A stretch of DNA of 64,000 nt from Rhizobium cauense. Lineage in GTDB: Bacteria > Pseudomonadota > Alphaproteobacteria > Rhizobiales > Rhizobiaceae. The number at the start of each line of letters is the position of its first letter. Position 1 is the first letter of the stretch. The notes beneath the pieces are model-generated. The model was not told where the DNA came from, did not search any database, and worked only from the letters and a program-made list of their open reading frames with translations. Below are positions 34,401-42,883 of the stretch, one piece after another. The position numbers and the translations under genes were made by a program. The stretch lies in NCBI RefSeq assembly GCF_019511525.1, contig NZ_JAEUAT010000009.1:1-64000 (forward strand), given 5' to 3'.

Positions 34401-35123
34401 CGTCGAGCACCGGGTTATTGGTATGATGTGCGTGGTACGTCAACAAACACTGGTCGGATCACAGGCTGGTCCGCAGCACTGCCGAGCGGAAAGTGTCAGC
34501 GGGAAACCCATTAACGCACCGGCCCTAGAAGGACTGGAACAGAACCGCTTCCTCATACCGTCGCGCAAGGCGTGAAAGTCGGCTAGCCCGTTTCACTTGC
34601 CCGAAACCTTTCACTTTAGCCGAACGACGGCTTATTCAGTTTTTCGGCCAGCACCGTACGGGCAGCAAGCGGCCACGGCCATTCCGAGGAGGCCGAGTTC
34701 ATATGACGAATAGAAATCTTATACTTATCGAAATACCGACGACAGGATCGGCGGTCCGACTCCGTTCGAGAGCGTCGTCTCTCGCGGGTGGCCTTCGGCC
34801 TCTCGGTGGAATGCCATCTTGCCTTTCGGGAGACCATATCAGCCCGTCTTGTGGTCGCTCTGAATTCCCGCTGCGAAGCTTGAGGGAGAGTGACGTCGGA
34901 ACGGCCGAATCAACAGTCACCGGGGAGCCAAGGCGATCGGCGAGGTCGAGCTTGATCAAAATTCAATCCATGCCGGCGCGATTGGGCCGATGTCGCGGGG
35001 GAGGGGGCCGATGACGATCTTGAGCTGCCCAACACTGTGGGCTTTATGCGAAGAGGTATGATCGAGAATTGAAAATGGATGTGGTGTGGCACATTCATTG
35101 AATAACCAACAAGGAACCGGCAC
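34401..35123. other. Non-coding region upstream of the oxidoreductase gene
   Basis: 720 bases with only short, unrecognised frames on both strands. The last part must hold the oxidoreductase promoter; AAGGAA at 35110-35115 serves its GTG start. No operator or terminator that I can support. Confidence 0.45.
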
Positions 35124-37685
35124 GTGGCGGAATTTCCAAGCAAGGCAAAAGTCGTCATTATCGGGCTCGGCGGCATCGTCGGCGCATCGATCGCCCATCA
35201 CCTGATCGAGCGCGGATGGGACGACATCGTCGGCATCGACAAGTCGGGTATCCCTACCGATATCGGCTCGACCGCCCACGCCTCGGACTTCTGTTACACC
35301 ACGTCACACGACTACCTGTCGGTCTGGACGACCCAGTATTCGATCGATTTCTACGAGAAGATGGGCCACTACTCCCGCATCGGTGGCCTCGAGGTCGCCC
35401 GCACGGGCGACGACGCCTGGATGGAAGAGATCAAGCGTAAGCTCACCTCCGCCAAGGCCTTCGGCACCAACGCCCGCTACGTCTCGCCATCTGAGATCAA
35501 GGAAATGTTCCCGCTGATCGAGGAAGATCAGGTCCAGGGCGGCATGTTTGATCCTGACGCCGGCCTCGTCATTCCGCGCTCGCAGACCGTTGCCGGCAAG
35601 CTGGTCGATGCCGCCGAGAAATCCGGCAAGCTCCAGATGTTCGGCAACACGCCCGCACAGTCGCTGATAACAGAGGGCGGCCGCATCAAGGGCGTCGTCA
35701 CCCATCGTGGCACCATCATGGCCGATCACGTCATCGTCTGCGCCGGCCTCTGGGGCCGCCTGATCGCCGAAATGGTCGGCGAGGACCTGCCGGTCATGCC
35801 GGTCGATCACCCGCTCACCTTCTTTGGCCCCTATAACGAGTTCGAAGGCACGGGCAAGGAAATCGGCTTCCCGCTGCTGCGCGACCAGGGCAACTCCGCC
35901 TATATGCGCGACACCGGCGACCCGAAGACCACCGAAGGCGGCCAGATCGAGTGGGGCTACTACGAGACCACCAATCCGCGGATGTGCCACCCGCGCGAAC
36001 TCTTGGAAAAGCACGAGGCGCGCCTCTCGCCCTCGCAGCGCGACCTCGAGATGGAACAGATCCTCGAGCCCCTCGAAAGGGCGATGGAACTGACGCCGAT
36101 CCTCGGCGAACTCGGCTACAACGAAGGCCACTCCTTCAACGGCCTGCTGCAGGTCTCCGCCGCCGGCGGCCCGTCCTGCGGCGAGAGCCAGAAGGTGCGC
36201 GGCCTCTGGTACTGCGTCGCCATCTGGGTCAAGGATGGTCCCGGCTACGGCAAGCTGATCGCCGACTGGATGACCGACGGCCGCACCGAGATCGACCACA
36301 ACTCGATCGACTATGCCCGCTTCTACCCGCACCAGCTGACCGAGGACTTCATCGCCGGCCGCTGCTACGAGGCCGCGCAGAAGATCTACTTCCCCGCCGT
36401 TCACACCCGCGAACCCTACGCCTCCGGTCGCAACGCCAAGCGCTCGCCCTTCTACGAGCGCGAAAAGGAACTCGGCGGCTACTTCATGGAACTGGGCGGC
36501 TGGGAACGCGCCCATGGCTACAAGGCCAACGAGCACCTGCTGGAGAAATACGCCGACCGCGTTCCTGTCCGCGAAAACGAGTGGGACAACCGGCACTTCT
36601 GGCGCGTCTCCAACGCCGAGCATCTGGCGATGAGCGAGGATTGCGGCATCGTCAACCTCAGCCACTTCCACATGGTCGACCTCGAAGGCCCCGACCATGT
36701 CGAGCTCCTGGAATGGCTCTGCGCTGCCAAGATCGGCGGTGACGCCAACATCGGCAAGGGCATCTACACCCACTTCCTCGACGACGAAGGCATGGTGCGC
36801 GCCGACTTCACCGTCATCCGCATGGCCGACCGCTGCCGCCTGATCAACGGCGCCGATGCCGGTCCGCGCGACTTCCACTACATGAAGCGCGTGGCCGAGG
36901 ACCGCGGCCTCGACGTCACTATCACCGACGTCTCGGAAAAGTTCATCACGATAGGCATCTGGGGCCCGAACGCCCGCGACACGCTGAAGAAGGTGGTGGC
37001 CGATCCGGCAGCGCTCGACCCCGAGAACTTCGCCTTCGCCGCCATCAAGCCGATCGAGATCGCGGGCAAGACGGTCACCGCCTTCCGCATCTCCTATGTC
37101 GGTGAGCAGGGCTGGGAACTGCACATGAAGTACGAGGATGGTCTCGCCGTCTGGGACGCGCTACGCGCTACCGGCGTCATGGCCTTCGGCGTCGAGACCT
37201 ACGCCAACTCGCGCCGCATGGAAAAGTCTCTACGCTTGCAGAACGGCGATCTGCTCACCCAGTACAATCTGCTGGAAGCCGACCTCGCCCGCCCGAAGGT
37301 CAAGGAAGCCGATTTCCGCGGCAAGGCCAAGCACTTGGAGTACAAGGCCCGCGAACACCAGCCGGCAATGCTCTGCACGCTTGTCATGACCGAGAACACC
37401 GACCGCAAGGGCGTCAAGCGCTACCCCGTCGGCTCCATGCCGGTCATGGACCCGGAAACCGGCAAGACCTTGGTCGACAGCCTCGGCCGCATCTCCTACA
37501 CGACCTCGGTCGCCTACGGCCCGACGGTCGGCAAGAACATCGCGCTCGCCTACCTCCCGCAGGAATACTGCCAGGTCGGCCGCAAGCTGAATGTCGAGTA
37601 TTTCGCCGAGACCTATCCGGTTGAAGTCATCAGCGTCGGCTACAAGCCGATCTACGACCCTGAAAACCTGAAGCCTCGTACGTGA
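35124..37685 (+). CDS. GcvT-type FAD-dependent oxidoreductase (dimethylglycine/sarcosine dehydrogenase family)
   Basis: The 853-residue product starts with a GTG. It has an N-terminal DAO-type FAD domain (KVVIIGLGGIVGASIAHHLI, the GxGxxG dinucleotide motif), then VSAAGGPSCGESQKVRGLWY in the FAD-domain end, a central FAO_M-like linker (FYEREKELGGYFMELGGWER), and C-terminal GcvT aminomethyl-transferase domains (LEGPDHVELLEWLCAAKI, ISYVGEQGWELHMKYEDGLA). This layout matches dimethylglycine, sarcosine or related N-methyl dehydrogenases that pass C1 units to folate. Choline, betaine or stachydrine degradation is a likely context, but no other gene of those pathways is here. Its last 624 bp are duplicated at 21480-22103. 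Confidence 0.92.
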   Translation: MAEFPSKAKVVIIGLGGIVGASIAHHLIERGWDDIVGIDKSGIPTDIGSTAHASDFCYTTSHDYLSVWTTQYSIDFYEKMGHYSRIGGLEVARTGDDAWMEEIKRKLTSAKAFGTNARYVSPSEIKEMFPLIEEDQVQGGMFDPDAGLVIPRSQTVAGKLVDAAEKSGKLQMFGNTPAQSLITEGGRIKGVVTHRGTIMADHVIVCAGLWGRLIAEMVGEDLPVMPVDHPLTFFGPYNEFEGTGKEIGFPLLRDQGNSAYMRDTGDPKTTEGGQIEWGYYETTNPRMCHPRELLEKHEARLSPSQRDLEMEQILEPLERAMELTPILGELGYNEGHSFNGLLQVSAAGGPSCGESQKVRGLWYCVAIWVKDGPGYGKLIADWMTDGRTEIDHNSIDYARFYPHQLTEDFIAGRCYEAAQKIYFPAVHTREPYASGRNAKRSPFYEREKELGGYFMELGGWERAHGYKANEHLLEKYADRVPVRENEWDNRHFWRVSNAEHLAMSEDCGIVNLSHFHMVDLEGPDHVELLEWLCAAKIGGDANIGKGIYTHFLDDEGMVRADFTVIRMADRCRLINGADAGPRDFHYMKRVAEDRGLDVTITDVSEKFITIGIWGPNARDTLKKVVADPAALDPENFAFAAIKPIEIAGKTVTAFRISYVGEQGWELHMKYEDGLAVWDALRATGVMAFGVETYANSRRMEKSLRLQNGDLLTQYNLLEADLARPKVKEADFRGKAKHLEYKAREHQPAMLCTLVMTENTDRKGVKRYPVGSMPVMDPETGKTLVDSLGRISYTTSVAYGPTVGKNIALAYLPQEYCQVGRKLNVEYFAETYPVEVISVGYKPIYDPENLKPRT

Positions 37686-38075
37686 TTGCGAGCCCGCCTC
37701 GCGGGAGAAAATGGGAGACAGTAAGCCGTTCGGTCCAAACGATTGCTGGGAAAGGTGCGGCGGTTGACGCCTATATCTCGAGCGCTGCCACTGATGCTAT
37801 CGGCATCGATCGGCGGCAGTCGGATCATTTCGTTCAAGGACAGGGCAGCGGGCCATCACTTCCCGAACGCGCCCGAAGTCCCTTCCTAGAGGCGTTTGAC
37901 CTAGGTGTTGCCGGTTCACATCCGCTCAACGCGGGCGATATTTTTACGAGGCGCCTGAGCCTGGATGAGGGATCAGTTTTAAGATTTCTACGATTCTTGA
38001 CAGCGATCGCGAGGCCGCCAGACAGTGGGGTATCGGCCGACGCAACAGAATGGACCGTCATGAGGTTTAAGACGG
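37686..38075. other. No gene seen between the oxidoreductase and the toxin gene
   Basis: The first ~19 bases after the stop are shared with the 3' copy at 22104-22121. GCGAG...CTCGC at the start could form a short stem but no T-run follows. Frames on both strands are unrecognised. Confidence 0.4.
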
Positions 38076-38486
38076 TCAGGTCGGCAAGTTCGGCGCAATC
38101 AGCGTCAATGTTGGGAAATAGGTGCGATATCGGCCGATATCGCGTGTGAGTAGCGGATATCCGCTGACCGCCGCGTGCGCACCGATGAAGAAATCAGGGA
38201 GTACCCCTGTCCGCGTTCCCCCTGCTTTGCGATATCGTGTGGAAACCTTGCTTGCCAGAAAGAGGGCTTCCCTCGGTACCGGTGCCAGTTCCAACCCGGC
38301 TCGATCAAGGAAGCCGTCTACGTCTTCGATCCGATCGTAGGGGACGGCGAGTTCGGCGTAGACGATGTCGTTAATCCAGAGCGCTCCTCCGAGGCTCGCA
38401 GCTTCAAGCTGCGCTATCGACCAATCGGCCCAAGTTGGATCATCGGTAACGACGTCGAGAAGTACATTCGTGTCTACGAGTATCAC
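38076..38486 (-). CDS. vapC: PIN-domain toxin, VapC family
   Basis: The 136-residue product starts MILVDTNVLLDVVTDDPTWA with the first PIN-domain Asp, then Glu in NDIVYAELAVPYDRIEDVD, Asp in GVLPDFFIGAHAAV and Asp in PLLTRDIGRYRTYFPTLTLI. These four acidic residues form the Mg-dependent ribonuclease site. The start overlaps the antitoxin stop (ATGA), as is normal for such pairs. Confidence 0.88.
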   Translation of the reverse strand: MILVDTNVLLDVVTDDPTWADWSIAQLEAASLGGALWINDIVYAELAVPYDRIEDVDGFLDRAGLELAPVPREALFLASKVSTRYRKAGGTRTGVLPDFFIGAHAAVSGYPLLTRDIGRYRTYFPTLTLIAPNLPT

Positions 38487-38716
38487 GGCTCGCCACGCGT
38501 AAGCGCCATGATCGCGTCGGTGTCGAGGCCCTTCCCGGCATGCCCTCGTAGTTTCGCGAAACGGCTAGGTGGCTGCCTTTTCGCAGCATGGACGAGGACA
38601 ACGCTTCCATCTGGATTGCGTCGGAAGTCTATTTTGCTTCCAGGCACGATACCCAAGAGATCGCGCACCGGTTTGGGAATTGTAATTTGCCCCTTGGCTG
38701 TAACTGTCGTCGCCAT
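38483..38716 (-). CDS. vapB: AbrB/SpoVT-type antitoxin, VapB family
   Basis: The 77-residue product has the swapped-hairpin AbrB domain MATTVTAKGQITIPKPVRDL, LGIVPGSKIDFRRNPDGSVV, and a C-terminal toxin-binding tail. ATG 38716 begins the conserved TVT.KGQ.TIPK motif; the open frame further up to 38884 is not expected to be translated. It neutralises the adjacent PIN toxin and represses its own promoter. Confidence 0.88.
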   Translation of the reverse strand: MATTVTAKGQITIPKPVRDLLGIVPGSKIDFRRNPDGSVVLVHAAKRQPPSRFAKLRGHAGKGLDTDAIMALTRGEP

Positions 38717-38828
38717 GGTCGAACCCCATGTAAGGAAAGATTTATCGAAGGTATTACTTTGTGTCACGGTTTTCAAGGAATTGGGCGCCAGTTCGATTCC
38801 CTTTAAGGGGGAGGAGTCTCCAGCTAGC

Positions 38829-39063
38829 TCACGCGTGGTCCGACCAAGGGTCGTCCCCGACCGCCAACCCGTCCTGCAGACCATGCAGGATGCCGATCAG
38901 CCGTGGCGCCAGTTCGCGGATTTCGGTGAGGTGAATGGCGGTCAGCCGCTTGAGCACGGTTTCGGCCTTTGCGGTCAGGGCCAGCGTCTGGCGGCGCTTG
39001 TCGTTCGGGTCTGCGTTGCGCGACACATATCCGGCGGCCACTAGGCCGAAAGGACCTGCTGCG
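38829..39063 (-). pseudogene. MarR-family regulator, C-terminal fragment
   Basis: The minus strand reads GYVSRNADPNDKRRQTLALT, AKAETVLKRLTAIHLTEIRE, LAPRLIGILHGLQDGL, the wing and dimerisation helices of a MarR protein (the D.NDKR wing is diagnostic). The N-terminal half with the recognition helix is missing; upstream sequence is unrelated. Confidence 0.7.
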
Positions 39064-39244
39064 GCTCCGACATTCACTGAGAGCGAGCGAAACGGAACGC
39101 CAGCCATATTTCGAGCGTGCGTCCGGTTCGCTGCGCGGTAGACATAAAAGGTGGCGGTCTCTCGTCGTTGCTGGATGCCCCGCTTGAAGCTGGCGTCCGC
39201 CTGCAAAGTGGGGGGTCATTGTCATCGGGACCGAAGGAGAATTC

Positions 39245-39300
39245 GCTGACCAGACAGATCCGATTAGGCGCATTTCTGCCAGGTGGCGCCCAGCACATCT
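39245..39300 (+). pseudogene. Luciferase-like flavin monooxygenase, N-terminal relic
   Basis: After GAAGGAGA (39233-39240) comes CTG and then TRQIRLGAFLPGGAQHI, the start of nitrilotriacetate-monooxygenase-type (NtaA/SnaA) LLM proteins. The start codon is CTG instead of ATG and homology ends after about 18 codons. It lies divergent from the MarR fragment, the usual layout for such a gene and its regulator. Confidence 0.4.
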
Positions 39301-39549
39301 TCTCGCTAATCGCGTCATGCGTGGGTTTTATAGGCATTCCGGCAGACTTCGGTCGCAGGTCAACCACAGAGGCGGGGGTCGGATGATTTAACAGCCCCTT
39401 GCGCAATAGCGGAGGCGCCGGTTCGTTTCGCATCAAATGAAAAAAACGGTTGCGGATGGCTGAGTCGCACGATGACGTAGAGGCGCATAGAGTAGCCGCT
39501 TCAGCTTTGCTTTAGTGCACGAGATAGCCCCAAGATCGATATATTCGAT

Positions 39550-39846
39550 TCATTCGTCGAATAGGATGGCCCCATAGTCGGTGGCGCCATGTAAGATATG
39601 AATGATGACCACCTTTCCGGTTTCTACGCGGTAGAAGATTAGACAGTTGCCGTGAACCCGACGACGAATACCATGGTGCTCGTATCGGGGGACGAGGGCG
39701 AAGCCGTTCGAACTATCAACCAGTTCCTCACACTTTATCCGCAGCTCCCGAATTAACAACATCGCGCGCAGTGGATTATGCTCAGCGATGTAATCGGCGA
39801 TCTGCTCAAGGTCGCTTTCAGCCTCGCCGGAGAACTCAAGGATCAT
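39550..39846 (-). CDS. parE: ParE-type toxin
   Basis: The 98-residue product (MILEFSGEAESDLEQIADYI, NPLRAMLLIRELRIKCEELV, HHGIRRRVHGNCLIFYRVET, VVIIHILHGATDYGAILF) matches RelE/ParE family toxins, with the C-terminal V.I..ILHG..D block. ParE proteins poison DNA gyrase. The start overlaps the antitoxin stop by ATGA. Confidence 0.88.
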   Translation of the reverse strand: MILEFSGEAESDLEQIADYIAEHNPLRAMLLIRELRIKCEELVDSSNGFALVPRYEHHGIRRRVHGNCLIFYRVETGKVVIIHILHGATDYGAILFDE

Positions 39847-40109
39847 GCTGATTTTTCGGCCTTGTCAGCCATCGCACGATATTTGGCCTCGAGACGGTCG
39901 AAGACATCGCTCGCCGGTTTCGTTCGGCCGGCGTCCGCATCGGCAATGCCACGCATGATAGAAGCATCCAGAGCGGTGAGGCGGGTCTCGCGATCCTGGA
40001 CCAGTCGCACACCTTCACGGAGAACTTCGCTTTTCGAACCATAGCGACCCGTATCGACGAGTTGCTGGATGTAGCTTTCGAGTTGTTTTCCCAGATCGGC
40101 ACTGATCAT
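39843..40109 (-). CDS. parD: ParD-type antitoxin
   Basis: The 88-residue product (MISADLGKQLESYIQQLVDT, GRYGSKSEVLREGVRLVQDR) has the ribbon-helix-helix DNA-binding N-terminus with the GRYGS.SEV.REG.R motif and a disordered toxin-binding tail. ATG 40109 starts this domain; the open frame to 40166 is not needed. It controls its own operon and neutralises the downstream toxin. Confidence 0.9.
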   Translation of the reverse strand: MISADLGKQLESYIQQLVDTGRYGSKSEVLREGVRLVQDRETRLTALDASIMRGIADADAGRTKPASDVFDRLEAKYRAMADKAEKSA

Positions 40110-40358
40110 GCGGTCCTCCATCCAATGTGATGGAGATAAGATAGGTCCTTTATCAACTATTATCAAGAATGTTGATACTCGGTCCCGCTGTCATGATGTT
40201 CCCGCAACCCTGCTTGTCGCTCACTGTGGACTGATCAACGAAGACCTGCAGAAAAAGGTGATCGACATCGGCGTCTTCGCGCGTCGGCGGATCGAGACTT
40301 TGGATGACAGGGGGTCGGCGGTATGCTGAGTCGCCTAAACTGATATATGTTTATGTAT
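40110..40358. other. No intact gene upstream of the ParDE pair
   Basis: A plus-strand frame (GLINEDLQKKVIDIGVFARR, RIETLDDRGSAVC) ending at 40329 looks protein-like but has no start, no ribosome binding site and no recognised family; it may be another relic. The ParDE promoter must lie at 40110-40180. Confidence 0.35.
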
Positions 40359-40402
40359 AAAAAAGTGCAGTGATATAGCTCTGTATATCAGAGTTGCACT
40401 GC
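40359..40402 (-). terminator. Rho-independent terminator of the sugar operon
   Basis: Read on the minus strand after the ABC ATPase gene: GCAGTG...CACTGC stem (40397-40402 with 40367-40372), inner CAGAG/CTCTG pairing around TATAT, then six T (complement of A at 40359-40364). It ends the long operon that starts at 48649. Confidence 0.75.
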
Positions 40403-40450
40403 CTTGCAGGATTCATTATTTTTTGCGCGCGCCGCATGATCAATCCAGGA

Positions 40451-41521
40451 TCAGCATTTGCTCAGTGATTTCTCCGTGACTGCATCGAACAGATGTACCT
40501 TTGCCCTATCAGGCGTAATCGAAATCGCGTCGCCCGATTGAAGTGAGAGACGATCGCGCACCGTTGCAACGATCTGTGCCGATCCTAGCGTGGCCGTTAT
40601 CTGGGTCTCCGCTCCGGTCGGCTCGATCAGCGTGACGTTCGCTGTGGCGCCGTCCTGGTTGATGATCAGGTGTTCCGGGCGGATGCCATACACTACCTCC
40701 TGTCCTCTATCGAGCGACAGGCCGGCGGGGATCGGCAGGCGCGCGCCTCCTTCCGCCACGAACTCGACCGGTCCCTCGGAGGTGACCTTGCCCTTGATGA
40801 AATTCATGCCCGGCGAGCCAATGAAGCCGGCGACGAAAAGGTTAGCCGGCCGGTCGTAGAGGTCTAGCGGCGATCCGATCTGTTCGACATGGCCGTCGCG
40901 CATGACGACGATCCGGTCCGCCATCGTCATCGCCTCGATCTGGTCGTGGGTGACATAGATGGTCGTTGTCTTGAGGCGCTGGTGCAACTGCTTGATCTCC
41001 GATCGCATCTGCACACGAAGCTTGGCATCCAGGTTGGACAGCGGCTCGTCGAAGAGGAAGACCTGCGGCTGGCGAACGATCGCGCGGCCCATGGCGACGC
41101 GTTGACGCTGGCCGCCGGACAGATTGCGGGGATGACGGTCAAGAAGATGTTCAAGCCCCAGGATCTGCGCCGCTTCGCGCACGCGCCCCTTGATCTCTTC
41201 CTTCGGTGCTTTTGCCAGCTTTAGCGAGAAGCCCATGTTGGCCTCGACCGTCAGATGCGGATAAAGGGCGTAGGACTGGAACACCATCGCGATATCGCGC
41301 TCTTTCGGTGCAATATTATTGACGACCCGGCCGCCGATCGAAATCCGCCCGTCGGAAATCTCTTCCAGGCCCGCGATCATCCGCAGCAGGGTGGATTTGC
41401 CGCAGCCCGAGGGGCCGACGAGAATGACGAACTCACCGTCCTTAATGTCGATATTCACTCCATGGAGGATTTCAAGATGACCATAGCTTTTGCGGGCATT
41501 CGCGACGCTGACTGACGCCAT
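40451..41521 (-). CDS. Sugar ABC transporter ATP-binding protein (UgpC/MalK type)
   Basis: The 356-residue product has Walker A GPSGCGKST, Q-loop VFQSYALYPH, signature LSGGQRQRVAMGRAI, Walker B VFLFDEPLSNLD and the switch His in TTIYVTHDQIEAMTMADR, followed by the MalK/UgpC regulatory OB-fold domain (YGIRPEHL). It powers import through the permeases at 43845-45619. It is the last gene of the operon, 63 bases after the GatZ-like gene; such ATPases may serve more than one transporter. Confidence 0.93.
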   Translation of the reverse strand: MASVSVANARKSYGHLEILHGVNIDIKDGEFVILVGPSGCGKSTLLRMIAGLEEISDGRISIGGRVVNNIAPKERDIAMVFQSYALYPHLTVEANMGFSLKLAKAPKEEIKGRVREAAQILGLEHLLDRHPRNLSGGQRQRVAMGRAIVRQPQVFLFDEPLSNLDAKLRVQMRSEIKQLHQRLKTTTIYVTHDQIEAMTMADRIVVMRDGHVEQIGSPLDLYDRPANLFVAGFIGSPGMNFIKGKVTSEGPVEFVAEGGARLPIPAGLSLDRGQEVVYGIRPEHLIINQDGATANVTLIEPTGAETQITATLGSAQIVATVRDRLSLQSGDAISITPDRAKVHLFDAVTEKSLSKC

Positions 41522-41584
41522 AATTTTCTCCGGCTGTAATTCTTTGATGCAAGGTCGCCTGGAATTGTCGGGCGCTTTCGAAAC

Positions 41585-42883
41585 TTACCTGCGGACCGAG
41601 GTTGCCGCGGAATAGGGGGCCAGCGCCGCGTCGATCGCCGCGAGGCAAAGATCGCGAGCCCGCGAAGCCACGCGTCCGGTAACGACATCAGGATAGACGC
41701 GTGCCAGATACTGGCTGATAAGCGTTTCCGGGATCGGATCGGGAAGTCCTGAAATCAATTTATCCACTGCGCTAGCCGCCTGCTTGTCCGGCCAATAGTA
41801 GCGAATTCGGTCGCTGTAGCTGAAGTGGCGCTGCAGACGTAACTCGTCGGCCGACCCCGTATAGTGGCCGGCCCAATGCTGTGGCTGGGTCAGCATGATC
41901 GCCTCCATCTCGGCTTGAAGGCTTTCCGATCCACCATCGAGTGCGGACCTGATAGCGTCGAGCCCGTACAGTGCCTCGCGCAATGCGAAGGTCAGACCGG
42001 GGCCGACCTTCAGGATCGCGAAGCCGTCATCGACAAGAGCCGAAAGCTCGCGGACGGTCTGGTAGTCCGTCGAGTGAGCCTCGAAGAGAAGTCCCGGCAT
42101 CCGGGACAGGGTGGAGGCCAGTCCTTGCGCGCGATCCGGCTTGTAGAGGACGACATTCGTATTCCCAAACTCGACTCCCGGCTGGACGACGATAGCGATC
42201 ACGCGGTCCATGGCCGAGGCGACGCCGGCCCTTTCGAAAGCCGATGCATGGATCTTCAGCGTTTTCGCCGCTGCACCGGGATCGGTCACCTCGAGTTCCT
42301 CGATTGCGTGTGTCGCTCCGCCCGGCGGAGGGACCTCCGTGCCGATGATATAGACCGGCGGGTGCTGCCCGATGCGGTGTGCAGTGTCTTCCGCAACCTT
42401 CGCCAGGCGTGCTGCCCTTTCGGCGGTCAGCTCGTCGTCAAGGGCAACCGGTTCTCCCGCGCATCCCATCGATGTGTCGAGATGCAGCTTCTTGAAGCCC
42501 GCTTCGACATAAGCCGCAACCATTGTCTCGGCTCGCCTCATCGCTTCGTCCGCTCCCAGCCTTTTCCAGGGATTGGGGCCGAGGTGATCGCCACCGAAGA
42601 TGATGGACTCCAGTGGGAAGGCCACCTCTGTGGCGATCCGTTCGATGAACCGTCGGAAAGCAGCCGGCGTCATGCCGGTATATCCGCCTTCGGGGTTGAC
42701 CTGGTTGCAGGTCGCCTCGATCAGGACCACGTTGCTTTCCTTGGCCGCCCGCCGCAAGGCGGCTTCTATCACAAGCGGATGGGCAGAGCAGACCGACGTG
42801 ATGCCACGCGGCAAGGTTTCCCGGCGCGTGCCAAAAAGCTTGGAAAAGGCGCTCCGGCGGTTTTGATCCACGGCCTCCCTCAT
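41585..42883 (-). CDS. GatZ/KbaZ-like tagatose-bisphosphate aldolase subunit family protein
   Basis: The 432-residue product matches the D-tagatose-1,6-bisphosphate aldolase class II non-catalytic subunit family: RGITSVCSAHPLVIEAALRR, LIEATCNQVNPEGGYTGMTP, IIFGGDHLGPNPWKR, FKKLHLDTSMGCAG and VYIIGTEVPPPGGA. In enteric bacteria GatZ/KbaZ support the catalytic GatY/KbaY aldolase; no such partner is in the window. Some workers have proposed a separate catalytic role for AgaZ-like proteins in galactosamine pathways. The start overlaps the stop of... the downstream SIS gene order: its ATG at 42883 overlaps the SIS-gene stop by ATGA. Confidence 0.88.
   Translation of the reverse strand: MREAVDQNRRSAFSKLFGTRRETLPRGITSVCSAHPLVIEAALRRAAKESNVVLIEATCNQVNPEGGYTGMTPAAFRRFIERIATEVAFPLESIIFGGDHLGPNPWKRLGADEAMRRAETMVAAYVEAGFKKLHLDTSMGCAGEPVALDDELTAERAARLAKVAEDTAHRIGQHPPVYIIGTEVPPPGGATHAIEELEVTDPGAAAKTLKIHASAFERAGVASAMDRVIAIVVQPGVEFGNTNVVLYKPDRAQGLASTLSRMPGLLFEAHSTDYQTVRELSALVDDGFAILKVGPGLTFALREALYGLDAIRSALDGGSESLQAEMEAIMLTQPQHWAGHYTGSADELRLQRHFSYSDRIRYYWPDKQAASAVDKLISGLPDPIPETLISQYLARVYPDVVTGRVASRARDLCLAAIDAALAPYSAATSVRR

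Noticed and set aside
35304..37124. 606-codon open frame on the minus strand
   Set aside because: It is antisense to the oxidoreductase gene in a GC-rich codon pattern; composition is Val/Ala/Asp-repetitive and no domain is present.
37686..37705. GCGAG...CTCGC as a terminator after the oxidoreductase gene
   Set aside because: Stem is five pairs and no T-run follows.
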